Source of the DNA: Caulobacter sp. Root1455
GTDB lineage: Bacteria; Pseudomonadota; Alphaproteobacteria; Caulobacterales; Caulobacteraceae
Direction of reading: 5' to 3'
Assembly: GCF_001426905.1 (NCBI RefSeq)
Contig: NZ_LMFQ01000020.1
Span: forward strand, 248,001 to 312,000
Length of the DNA stretch: 64,000 nucleotides
The notes below the pieces were generated by a model, which was given only the letters and a program-made list of their open reading frames with translations, was not told the DNA's origin and made no database searches. Of the stretch, positions 9,195 through 17,612 are shown one piece after another (positions within the stretch are counted from its first letter, which is position 1; the number at the start of each line of letters is the position of its first letter). The position numbers and the translations under genes were made by a program.

Positions 9195-9335
9195 ATGGTT
9201 CAGGATCACCTCATGACCTGCTCGCCGCCGATCGCAGCCAAAGTCCTCCTGACTGCAAGCACGGAGCTGGGGCGGAGCGGTCAAACGCTCCGCCCGCTTT
9301 TTGCCGCCGGCCAGCGGGTGAGCGATCCCTCATGA
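9195..9335 (+). CDS. Candidate 46-codon leader ORF upstream of hexosaminidase
   Basis: A small ORF starts at ATG 9195, four bases after a perfect GGAGG. It encodes MVQDHLMTCSPPIAAKVLLT then 26 more residues, and ends with a TGA that overlaps the hexosaminidase ATG (ATGA). A strong intrinsic hairpin lies inside it. The hexosaminidase start has no good ribosome site of its own. This pattern fits a translated leader that couples to, or attenuates, the downstream operon. I do not recognise the peptide. The ORF could be chance. Confidence 0.4.
   Translation: MVQDHLMTCSPPIAAKVLLTASTELGRSGQTLRPLFAAGQRVSDPS
9270..9302 (+). terminator. Intrinsic terminator or attenuator in the hexosaminidase leader
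   Basis: A perfect 10-bp GC-rich stem (9270-9279 with 9286-9295), loop GTCAAA, is followed by GCTTTTT. It sits only 29 bases upstream of the hexosaminidase ATG and inside the candidate leader ORF. It is therefore either the end of a short leader transcript or an attenuator that ribosomes could disrupt. Confidence 0.7.
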
Positions 9336-11707
9336 CCTTTCCGACCCCATGCGCTCCGACGACCGTCAGGGGGCGCGCCCTGAGAGCCTTGGCGGTCCTT
9401 TCGGCGTCCGTCGCCGCGCTGACCCTGGCGTCCGCGGCGTTCGCGGCTTCCCCCGCGACGAACGGACCGGACCTGACCCTCACCCCGGCGCCGGCCCAGG
9501 CGACGATGGGGCAGGGGACCTTCGCCCTGACCGCCAGGACCCGGATCTTCGTCGCCAAGGGCGATGTCGAGGCCCGCGTCGTGGCCGGCCAGCTCTCCGA
9601 CATGCTGCTGAAGGCCCGGGGCCTGAAGCCCGCCGTAGTGGAGGGCGCGCCGCCCGCCGGCGAGGCCGCCATCGTCCTGGCGCGCGGCGCGACCTCAAGC
9701 GACAAGGCCGAAGCCTACGCCCTGAGCGTCGCCCCGACCGGCGTCACCGTCACCGCCGCCAAGCGCGCCGGCCTGTTCTACGGCGCGGTCAGCGTCTGGC
9801 AGCTGGCCGTGCAGGACGCCGCCAAGGGTCCCGCCCAACTGCCCGCCGTCGCCATCGACGACGCCCCGCGCTTCGCCTGGCGCGGCTTCATGCTGGACAG
9901 CGCCCGCCACTTCCAGAGCGTCGATACGATCAAGGCGATCCTCGACGCCATGGCCGCCCACAAGCTGAACGTCCTGCACTGGCACCTGGTCGACGACCAG
10001 GGCTGGCGGCTGGAGATCAGGAAGTACCCGAAGCTGACCAGCGAGGGCGCCTGGCGCGTCCCGGCCGGGGCGGCGGGGCGTGATCCCAAGACCGGCAAGC
10101 CGATCCGGTACCAGGGCTTCTACACCCAGGACCAGGTGCGCGACCTGGTCGCCTACGCCGCGGCGCGCGGGATCACCATCGTCCCCGAGATCGAGATGCC
10201 CGGCCACGCCCTGGCGCCCTTGGTCGCCTATCCCCAGTTCGGCATGACCAAGACTCCGCCGCGCGAAAGCATGGGCGACTGGGGCGTGTTCCCCTACCTC
10301 TACAAGCCCAGCGACGAGACGTTCGGCTTCCTCAACGACGTGCTCGACGAGGTCATGGACCTGTTCCCCTCGCCCTACATCCACGTCGGCGGCGACGAGG
10401 CCGTCAAGGACCAGTGGAAGGCCAGCCCCGAGGTCCAGGCCCAGATCCAGGCCCTGGGCGTCAAGGACGAGCACGGCCTGCAGAGCTGGTTCATCCAGCG
10501 GGCCGAGAAGCACATCAACGCCCGCGGTCGCCGCATGATCGGCTGGGACGAGATCCTGGAGGGCGGCCTGGCCCCCAACGCCACGGTGATGTCCTGGCGC
10601 GGCGTCGAGGGGGCGGTGGCCGCCGCCTCGCAGGGCCACGACGCGGTGCTGGCGCCTGACAGCACGCTCTACATGGACCGCCGCCAGAGCGCCTCGGCCG
10701 ACGAGCCGCCCGGCCGGATCAAGATCGTCAGCCTCAAGGACGTCTACGACTTCGACGCCGCCCCCGCCGCGCTCACGGAGGCCCAGCGCGCCCACATCCT
10801 GGGCCTGCAGGCCACCGCGTTCACCGAGCACATGCGCACCGACGAGCGGCTGGAGACGATGACCTTCCCCCGCCTGATCGCCGTGGCCGAGAACGGCTGG
10901 ACGCCGGAGGCCAGGCGCGACTGGAAGAGCTTCTCCGACCGCCTGCCGGCCGAGACCGCGCGGCTGGACGTGCTGGGCGTGGCTCACGACACCGTGCCCT
11001 ACGAACCTCAGGCCACCCTGCGCCCCGCCGACGGCGGCCGGGTCTCCGTCGCCCTGGCCTCTGGCCTGGGCCTGGGCGAGATCCGCTACACCCTCGACGG
11101 CAAGGCCCCGACCAAGGCGTCCGGCCTCTACGAAACGGCCCTGGCCGTCGCGCCGGGCAAGACCGTCCGGGCTCGGACGTTCCTGGGCGACGACGCCCTG
11201 GGTCGGATCCGCGACTACCCCGTCAGCCTGCTGGCGGCCAACACCCGCAACAGCCACCAACTGGAGCTCTGCGGCGACGGCATCAACCTGTCGCTTGAAG
11301 ACGACGCGCCGTTGAACGGGCCTCGCGCCGTGTTCGCGGTCAACCTGATGAACGCCTGCTGGGTGTGGAAGGGCGCGGACCTGTCCTCGCCCCTGACCCT
11401 GACCGCCCGCATCGGCCAGGTCCCGTTCAACTTCCAGATCGGCGCCGACAAGGCCAAGATCCCGCTGCGCGCCCCGGCCACGCCCGAGGGGGAGCTGGAG
11501 GTGCGGATCGACGGCTGCGGGGGCCAGCGGATCGCCGCCATCCCGCTGGGCGCCGCCGCCCGCGGACCGGGCCTGGCCACGGTGGCGGGCGTGCTGCCCA
11601 AACAGGGCGGCGTCCATGACCTCTGCCTGACCTTTACAGCGCGCACGGTCGAGCCGACGCTGGTTCTGGACCAGGTCACGCTGACCCCGACCAAGACCAA
11701 GACCTAG
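9332..11707 (+). CDS. Secreted GH20 beta-N-acetylhexosaminidase
   Basis: Cleaves terminal GlcNAc from chitooligosaccharides in the periplasm. The 791-aa protein starts at ATG 9332 with a signal peptide ending SAAFAASP. A GH20 N-terminal domain is followed by the TIM barrel: FAWRGFMLDSARHF, LHWHLVDDQGWRLEI, IVPEIEMPGHA, and the catalytic pair D355-E356 in HVGGDEAV. A C-terminal CHB_HEX-like region follows residue ~555. The same frame is open far upstream, but that part only shadows the receptor gene. It leads the operon with the PTS genes, so freed GlcNAc can be imported at once. Confidence 0.94.
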   Translation: MTFPTPCAPTTVRGRALRALAVLSASVAALTLASAAFAASPATNGPDLTLTPAPAQATMGQGTFALTARTRIFVAKGDVEARVVAGQLSDMLLKARGLKPAVVEGAPPAGEAAIVLARGATSSDKAEAYALSVAPTGVTVTAAKRAGLFYGAVSVWQLAVQDAAKGPAQLPAVAIDDAPRFAWRGFMLDSARHFQSVDTIKAILDAMAAHKLNVLHWHLVDDQGWRLEIRKYPKLTSEGAWRVPAGAAGRDPKTGKPIRYQGFYTQDQVRDLVAYAAARGITIVPEIEMPGHALAPLVAYPQFGMTKTPPRESMGDWGVFPYLYKPSDETFGFLNDVLDEVMDLFPSPYIHVGGDEAVKDQWKASPEVQAQIQALGVKDEHGLQSWFIQRAEKHINARGRRMIGWDEILEGGLAPNATVMSWRGVEGAVAAASQGHDAVLAPDSTLYMDRRQSASADEPPGRIKIVSLKDVYDFDAAPAALTEAQRAHILGLQATAFTEHMRTDERLETMTFPRLIAVAENGWTPEARRDWKSFSDRLPAETARLDVLGVAHDTVPYEPQATLRPADGGRVSVALASGLGLGEIRYTLDGKAPTKASGLYETALAVAPGKTVRARTFLGDDALGRIRDYPVSLLAANTRNSHQLELCGDGINLSLEDDAPLNGPRAVFAVNLMNACWVWKGADLSSPLTLTARIGQVPFNFQIGADKAKIPLRAPATPEGELEVRIDGCGGQRIAAIPLGAAARGPGLATVAGVLPKQGGVHDLCLTFTARTVEPTLVLDQVTLTPTKTKT

Positions 11708-11733
11708 AATTCCAGGAAGCAGGAAGCGTACCG

Positions 11734-14259
11734 GTGGCCAATCTCGTACTGTCCTCGCCGCTCAAGGGCTGGATCGCCCCGCTCGACGAGGCGCCCGACG
11801 CGGTGTTCGCCGAGCGCATGCTGGGCGACGGCCTGGCCATCGATCCGCTGGGCTCGACCCTGCACGCCCCCTGCGACGCCCGGGTGATCGCCGTGCACGC
11901 CACCCGCCACGCCGTCACCCTGCGGGCCGACAACGGCGCCGAGATCCTGATGCATGTGGGCCTGGAGACCGTCGGCCTGGGCGGCGAGGGCTTCGAGGTC
12001 CACGTCAAGGACGGCGACGCGGTGAAGGCCGGCGACACGCTGATCAGCTTCGACCTGGACCTGCTGTCGCAGCGCGCCAAGAGCCTGATCACCCCGGTGG
12101 TGATCACCAATCCCGACGCCTTCCAGATCGTCCGGCGCGAGCAGGACCACGCCGCCTGCGTCGGCGACTTCCTGATGGAGCTGGCCCCGGTGGGCGGCGC
12201 GGGCGCGGTCCTGGCGATCGCCGAGGGCGAGGTGTCGCGCGAGGTCATTGTTCCCCTGCAGCATGGCGTCCACGCCCGTCCGGCGGCCCGCATCGCCGAA
12301 AGCGCCCGCAAGTTCGCCGCCGAGGTGGCCCTGGTCGCGGTCAACCGCCGGGCCAGCGCCAAGAGCCCGGTCGGCGTGATGTCCCTGGCCATCCGCCACG
12401 GCGACCGCATCAGCGTCGTGGCCTCGGGTCCGGACGCCGACTTCGCCGTGGCCGCCATCGTCGAGCTGATCGAGAGCGGCATGGGCGAGAGCGCGGCTTT
12501 GCCGCCGACCGCCACGCCGGCCGCCGTGGTCGAGGCCGTCCGCGCGGCGCCGCCCAGCGAGCCCGGCCTGCTGCGCGGCGTGATGGCCGCTCCGGGCCTG
12601 GCGATCGGCCAGGCCGTGCGCTTCGTCTCCAGCGACATCGTCGTGACCGAGGCCGGAGCGGGCGCCGGGCATGAACGCGCCGCGCTGGAGGACGCCCTGG
12701 CCCAGGTGAGCGCCAGGATCGAGAAGGCCGCCGGAAAGGGCGACACCGCCCGCAAGGCCATCCTGGGCGCCCACCTGGCCTTCCTGGAAGACCCCGAACT
12801 GACCGCCTCGGCCCACCGGCTGATCGCCGACGGCAAGAGCGCCGGCTTCGCCTGGCGACGCGCCGTGGGCGGCTATGTCGAGGCCCTGCGCGGCCTGGGC
12901 GACCGCCGCCTGGCCGAGCGCGTCGACGACCTGATCGACCTGGAGCGCCAGGTGCTGCGCGCCCTCAGCGGCGAGGAGGACGAGGCCCGGACCCTGCCGG
13001 TCGGCGCCATCCTGCTGGCCGACGAGCTGTTGCCCTCGCAACTGATGGGCCTGGAGGCCGGCCAGGTCGCGGGCTTCTGCACCGCCAAGGGCGGGCCGAC
13101 CTCGCACGTGGCCATCCTGGCCGCCGCCATGGGCATCCCGGCGGTCGTCGCCGCCGGCCCGGGCGTGCTGGACGTCACCGAGGGCGCGGGCCTGATCCTC
13201 GACGCCGAGAACGGCACGTTGCGCGTCGGCCCCGACGCCGCCCAGCTGGCCAGCGCCCAGACCGCTATCGCCGCCCGCCACGAGCGCAAGGCCGCCGCCA
13301 AGGCCGCCGCCCATCAGGAGAGCCGCACCGCCGACGGCGCCCGCATCGAGGTGTTCGGTAATGTCGGCTCGCTGAACGACGCCCTGGCCGCCGCCGCCAA
13401 CGGCGCGGAGGGCAGCGGCCTGCTGCGCACCGAGTTCCTGTTCCTGGAGCGCGAGACCCCGCCCGACGAGGACGAGCAGGCCCGCCAGTACCAGGCCATC
13501 GCCTCGGCCCTGGACGGCCGCCCGCTGATCATCCGCACCCTGGACGTCGGCGGCGACAAGGCCGCGCCCTACCTGCCGATCCCGGCCGAGGAGAACCCGG
13601 CCCTGGGCCTGCGCGGCGTGCGCGTGTCGCTGTGGCGGCCGCACCTGCTGAAGACGCAGCTGCGGGCCATCCTTCGTGTGAAGCCGCTGGGCCAGTGCAA
13701 GATCATGGTCCCAATGATCGCCAGCCTCGACGAGCTGCGCGCCGTCCGCGCGGTGCTCGAGGAGGCCAAGCGGGAGATGGGCGTCACGGAGCGCGTCGAG
13801 CTGGGGGTGATGATCGAGACCCCGGCCGCCGCCGTCACCGCCGACCTGCTGGCCGCCGAGGCCGACTTCCTGTCGATCGGCACCAACGACCTGACCCAGT
13901 ACGTGCTGGCCATGGACCGGGGCAATCCGGAGCTGGCCGGCCGCATCGACGCCCTGCACCCGGCCGTGCTGCGGATGATCGCCCAGACCTGCGCCGGCGC
14001 GGCCAGGCATCGGCGCTGGGTCGGCGTCTGCGGGGGCCTGGCCTCCGACCTCGTCGCCGTGCCGGTGCTGATCGGGCTGGGCGTCACCGAACTGTCGGCC
14101 ACGGCCGCGACCGTGCCGGAGGTCAAGGCCCTGGTCCGGACGCTGAACGTCGAGGCCTGCCGGGCCCTGGCGCGCCAGGCGCTGGACCAGACCTCGCCCG
14201 AGGCCGTCCGAGATCTCTGCAAAGCCTTCGCGGCCCAAATCCTGAAGGTTGGAGCCTAA
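11734..14259 (+). CDS. Fused PTS protein IIA-HPr-Enzyme I
   Basis: Multiphosphoryl-transfer protein of 841 aa that carries phosphate from PEP to the GlcNAc permease. Domains in order are a glucose-type IIA (residues ~1-150, active His in ILMHVGLETVGLGGEGF), HPr (~170-255, His in PLQHGVHARPAARI) and Enzyme I (~275-841, His in GGPTSHVAILAAAMGIPAV and Cys in GVCGGLASD). It starts with GTG at 11734, preceded by two AGGAAG purine boxes. It lies 26 nt after the hexosaminidase and 3 nt before the permease. The fusion gives a self-contained sugar PTS separate from the nitrogen PTS. Confidence 0.95.
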   Translation: MANLVLSSPLKGWIAPLDEAPDAVFAERMLGDGLAIDPLGSTLHAPCDARVIAVHATRHAVTLRADNGAEILMHVGLETVGLGGEGFEVHVKDGDAVKAGDTLISFDLDLLSQRAKSLITPVVITNPDAFQIVRREQDHAACVGDFLMELAPVGGAGAVLAIAEGEVSREVIVPLQHGVHARPAARIAESARKFAAEVALVAVNRRASAKSPVGVMSLAIRHGDRISVVASGPDADFAVAAIVELIESGMGESAALPPTATPAAVVEAVRAAPPSEPGLLRGVMAAPGLAIGQAVRFVSSDIVVTEAGAGAGHERAALEDALAQVSARIEKAAGKGDTARKAILGAHLAFLEDPELTASAHRLIADGKSAGFAWRRAVGGYVEALRGLGDRRLAERVDDLIDLERQVLRALSGEEDEARTLPVGAILLADELLPSQLMGLEAGQVAGFCTAKGGPTSHVAILAAAMGIPAVVAAGPGVLDVTEGAGLILDAENGTLRVGPDAAQLASAQTAIAARHERKAAAKAAAHQESRTADGARIEVFGNVGSLNDALAAAANGAEGSGLLRTEFLFLERETPPDEDEQARQYQAIASALDGRPLIIRTLDVGGDKAAPYLPIPAEENPALGLRGVRVSLWRPHLLKTQLRAILRVKPLGQCKIMVPMIASLDELRAVRAVLEEAKREMGVTERVELGVMIETPAAAVTADLLAAEADFLSIGTNDLTQYVLAMDRGNPELAGRIDALHPAVLRMIAQTCAGAARHRRWVGVCGGLASDLVAVPVLIGLGVTELSATAATVPEVKALVRTLNVEACRALARQALDQTSPEAVRDLCKAFAAQILKVGA

Positions 14260-14262
14260 GCG

Positions 14263-16008
14263 ATGAAGTCCCCGCTCGAATTCCTCCAGCCCCTGGGCCG
14301 CGCCCTGATGCTGCCGATCGCCGTCCTGCCGGTGGCGGGACTGCTGCTGCGGCTGGGCCAGCCGGACCTGCTGAACATCGCCTTCATGGCCGCGGCCGGC
14401 GACGCGATCTTCTCCAACCTGGGCCTGCTGTTCGCCATCGGCGTGGCGGTGGGCTTCGCCAAGGAGAACAACGGCGCGGCGGGTCTGGCGGGCGTGGTCT
14501 GTTTCCTGATCGCCACCGAGGGCGCCAAGGCCCTGTTGCACGTGCCGCCGGACGTCACGGCCGGCCTGATCAAGGCCCATGCGGATCTCGCGTCGGCCGC
14601 CTACAAGGCCAAGGCCCTGGCCAAGCTCAGCGTGCCGATCGGCATCGCTTCTGGTCTTGTAGGGGGAGTGTTCTACAACCGCTTCTCGACCTTCAAGCTG
14701 CCCGAATACCTGGCCTTCTTCAGCGGCCGGCGCTTCGTGCCGATCATCAGCGGCGTGGCCGGTCTGCTGATCGCCGTGCTGATCGGCCTGGGCTATGACG
14801 GGATCAACGGCGCGGTCGACGGGGCCAGCCGGGCCATCGTCGGCTCGGGCGAGCTGGGGCTGCTAGTCTACGGCTTCCTGAACCGGATCCTGATCGTCAC
14901 CGGCCTGCACCACATCCTCAACAACATCGCCTGGTTCGTGATCGGCGACTATCACGGCGCCACCGGCGACCTGCGGCGGTTCTTCGCCGACGACCCCAGC
15001 GCCGGCGGCTTCATGAGCGGCTTCTTCCCGGTGATGATGTTCGGCCTGCCCGCCGCCTGCCTGGCCATGTACCACACGGCCCGTCCGGAGAAGAAAAAGG
15101 CGGTCGGCGGCATGCTGACCTCGCTGGCCCTGACCTCCTTCCTGACCGGCGTGACCGAGCCGATCGAGTTCAGCTTCATGTTCCTGGCCCCGCTGCTCTA
15201 CGCGGTGCACGCGGTGCTGACCGGCGTGGCCATGGCGGCGATGAACGCCCTGGACATCAAGCTGGGCTTCACCTTCTCGGCCGGCCTGTTCGACTACGTC
15301 CTGAACTTCGGCAAGGCGACCCACCCGCTGTGGCTGCTGCCGCTGGGGGCGCTGTACGCCGGCGTCTATTACGGCCTGTTCCGGTTCTTCATCGTCAAGT
15401 TCGACCTGAAGACGCCGGGCCGCGAGACGGACGACGCGATCACCGCCGAGGCCGCCACGACCGGCGGCGGCCGCGGGGCCGACTTCGTTCTGGCGCTCGG
15501 CGGGGCGGCCAACCTGGTGTCGGTCGACGCCTGCACCACCCGCCTGCGCCTGATCGTCGTCGACCAGGGCGCGGTCAGCGAGCCGGCCCTGAAGGCCCTG
15601 GGCGCGCGCGGGGTGGTCAAGCCGTCGGACAAGGCCCTGCAGGTGGTGCTGGGCCCGATCGCGGACGGCGTGGCCGGCGAAATCCGCGCGGCCATGGGTG
15701 CGCCGGCTCCAGCAGCCAAGCCGGTCGCCGTCGCGGTCAAGGCCGCCGCCTTGCCGACCGCCGTCGACGACAGCAGGGCCGAGGCCCTGGTTCTCGCCCT
15801 GGGCGGCTCGACCAATGTCGAGGCGGTGGGGGCCTGCTCCAGCCGCCTGCGTCTGGTGGTCCGCGACAACGCCATCGTCGACGAGGCGGCGCTGGCGGCG
15901 CTGGACTCGCGCGGCGTGGTTCGGGTCGGTGAGCGGTCCGTGCACGTGGTGCTGGGTCCCGACGCCGAGCGAATCTGCGACGCTGTGCGCTGCCTGCTGC
16001 CGGGTTGA
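14263..16008 (+). CDS. nagE: PTS GlcNAc permease, IIC with two IIB domains
   Basis: Inner-membrane permease that imports GlcNAc and phosphorylates it. Residues ~1-380 are a glucose/GlcNAc-type IIC domain (LQPLGRALMLPIAVLPVAGLL, GLHHILNNIAWF, GVTEPIEFSFMFLAPLLYAVHA). Two IIB domains follow: one with phospho-Cys at ~424 (DACTTRLRL), one with Cys at ~525 (GACSSRLRL). Both keep the active Cys. E. coli NagE is IIC-IIB-IIA with a single IIB; here IIA is on the neighbouring fusion protein and IIB is duplicated. The length, 581 aa, reflects this. It overlaps or abuts the next gene. Confidence 0.93.
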   Translation: MKSPLEFLQPLGRALMLPIAVLPVAGLLLRLGQPDLLNIAFMAAAGDAIFSNLGLLFAIGVAVGFAKENNGAAGLAGVVCFLIATEGAKALLHVPPDVTAGLIKAHADLASAAYKAKALAKLSVPIGIASGLVGGVFYNRFSTFKLPEYLAFFSGRRFVPIISGVAGLLIAVLIGLGYDGINGAVDGASRAIVGSGELGLLVYGFLNRILIVTGLHHILNNIAWFVIGDYHGATGDLRRFFADDPSAGGFMSGFFPVMMFGLPAACLAMYHTARPEKKKAVGGMLTSLALTSFLTGVTEPIEFSFMFLAPLLYAVHAVLTGVAMAAMNALDIKLGFTFSAGLFDYVLNFGKATHPLWLLPLGALYAGVYYGLFRFFIVKFDLKTPGRETDDAITAEAATTGGGRGADFVLALGGAANLVSVDACTTRLRLIVVDQGAVSEPALKALGARGVVKPSDKALQVVLGPIADGVAGEIRAAMGAPAPAAKPVAVAVKAAALPTAVDDSRAEALVLALGGSTNVEAVGACSSRLRLVVRDNAIVDEAALAALDSRGVVRVGERSVHVVLGPDAERICDAVRCLLPG

Positions 16009-16037
16009 TGGAAGCGGCGCCACTTTGGGGGGAAGGC

Positions 16038-17612
16038 GTGACAAAGCCGATCAATGAAGTCCTGATCGTCGGCGGCGGTACGGCCGGCTGGATCACCGCC
16101 GCCTACCTGGCCCGCAAGCTGGGCGCCAACCGTCCCGACGGGGTGAAGATCACCCTGATCGAGTCCAGCGAGATCGGCATCATCGGGGTGGGCGAGGGCA
16201 CCATCCCCACCATCCAGACGACGATGCGCGAAATCGGGATCGACGAGGCCCGATTCATGCGCGGGGCTGGCGCGACCTTCAAGCAGGGCATCAAGTTCGT
16301 CGACTGGACCACGGCGCCGGTCGGCGGTGCGCACAGTCACTATTATCACTCGTTCAGCCGACCCCACACGTTGGGCGGCCTCGACCTGGCCCCCTACTGG
16401 ATGCTGGGCTGCGCGGGCGATGCGCCGTTCTCCGAGGCCGTGACCCTGCAGGACACGGTCTGCGAGGCGGGCAAGGGCCCCAAGCTGATCGACGACCCGC
16501 AATATTCCAGCCCGCTCGGCTACGCCTACCACTTCGACGCCGGCAAGCTGGCGACGCTGATGCGCGACGTCGGCAAGGAACTGGGCGTGCGCCACCTGAT
16601 CGGCAATGTCGAGGGCGCGCGACTGGATGAGACCGGCGCGATCGCCGCGATCGTCACCCGCGAGCACGGCGAGCTGACCGCCGGTCTCTATGTCGACTGC
16701 AGCGGCTTTTCGGCCAAGCTGATCGGCGAGGCGATGGGCGTGGCGTTCGTCGACGATAGCGACACGCTGTTCGTCAACCGCGCGGTGGCCATCCAGGTCC
16801 CCTACGACCGGGCCGACGCGCCCGTGGCCACCACCACCATCTCGACCGCTCGCGAAGCCGGCTGGACCTGGGACATCGGCCTGCCTGAGCGGCGGGGCGT
16901 CGGCTATGTCTATTCCAACAACCACACCAGCGACGACCGCGCCGAGGAAGTCCTGCGCGCCTATGTCGGCCCGGCCGCCGAGGGGCTGAACGCCCGCCAG
17001 CTGAAGCTGCCGATCGGCCATCGCCAGAAGCTGTGGGTCAAGAACTGCGTCGCCATCGGCCTGTCCGGCGGCTTCCTGGAGCCGCTGGAGGCGACGGGCA
17101 TCATGCTGATCGAGGCGGCCGCCTGGATGCTGGGCCGGTTGTTCCCGCGTTCGGGCGAACTGGAGCCGACCGCCGCCCAGTTCAACGAGGCGATGGGCCT
17201 GCGCTACAAGGGCGTACTGGACTTCATCAAGCTGCACTACTGCCTGACCCAGCGCACCGACAACGACTTCTGGATCGACAATGCGCGGCCCGAAAGCATC
17301 CCGGACTCTCTGCGGGCCCTGCTGGAGATGTGGAAGACCCGCGCCCCCGACCCTTTCGACTTCGGCACCGTCCATGACAGTTTCGAGGTCTTCAACTACC
17401 AGTATGTTCTCTACGGCATGGGCTTCAAGACCGACCTCTCGGCCAATCTTTCCGCCTATCCGCACCTGGAGGCGGCGCGGCGCGAGTTCGCGCGGCTGAA
17501 GAACGCGGCGGGACGGGCGGCGGCGGCCATGCCCGACCATCGGACCCTGCTGGACGAGATCTACCGCAGCGGTTTCCGGCGTCCCACCCCTCTGGGAGCG
17601 GCGGCGCGATGA
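16038..17612 (+). CDS. Flavin-dependent tryptophan-halogenase-like protein 1
   Basis: Member of the tryptophan 7-halogenase family of FAD-dependent enzymes. Visible features are the FAD fold VLIVGGGTAGW, a conserved ESSEIGIIGVGEGTIPTI stretch, a Lys-containing FKQGIKF segment matching the halogenase catalytic Lys region, WTWDIGLP (halogenases have WxWxIP) and FLEPLEATGI. I chose GTG 16038 (VTKPINEVLIVGGG), with a GGGGGGAAGG box just upstream. ATG 16008, which overlaps the nagE stop, would add 10 residues. True substrate unknown: paralogs of this type are common beside TonB receptors and glycan genes with no shown halogenation. Confidence 0.85.
   Translation: MTKPINEVLIVGGGTAGWITAAYLARKLGANRPDGVKITLIESSEIGIIGVGEGTIPTIQTTMREIGIDEARFMRGAGATFKQGIKFVDWTTAPVGGAHSHYYHSFSRPHTLGGLDLAPYWMLGCAGDAPFSEAVTLQDTVCEAGKGPKLIDDPQYSSPLGYAYHFDAGKLATLMRDVGKELGVRHLIGNVEGARLDETGAIAAIVTREHGELTAGLYVDCSGFSAKLIGEAMGVAFVDDSDTLFVNRAVAIQVPYDRADAPVATTTISTAREAGWTWDIGLPERRGVGYVYSNNHTSDDRAEEVLRAYVGPAAEGLNARQLKLPIGHRQKLWVKNCVAIGLSGGFLEPLEATGIMLIEAAAWMLGRLFPRSGELEPTAAQFNEAMGLRYKGVLDFIKLHYCLTQRTDNDFWIDNARPESIPDSLRALLEMWKTRAPDPFDFGTVHDSFEVFNYQYVLYGMGFKTDLSANLSAYPHLEAARREFARLKNAAGRAAAAMPDHRTLLDEIYRSGFRRPTPLGAAAR

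Noticed and set aside
7823-9331. Very long frame joining the receptor region to the hexosaminidase
   Set aside because: The part before 9332 is Arg/Pro/Gly-rich shadow of the receptor gene. A signal peptide starts at 9332.
11704-14580. 958-aa minus-strand frame opposite the PTS genes
   Set aside because: Low-complexity His/Gln/Gly/Arg composition typical of antisense frames in GC-rich DNA; the plus strand encodes clear PTS domains.
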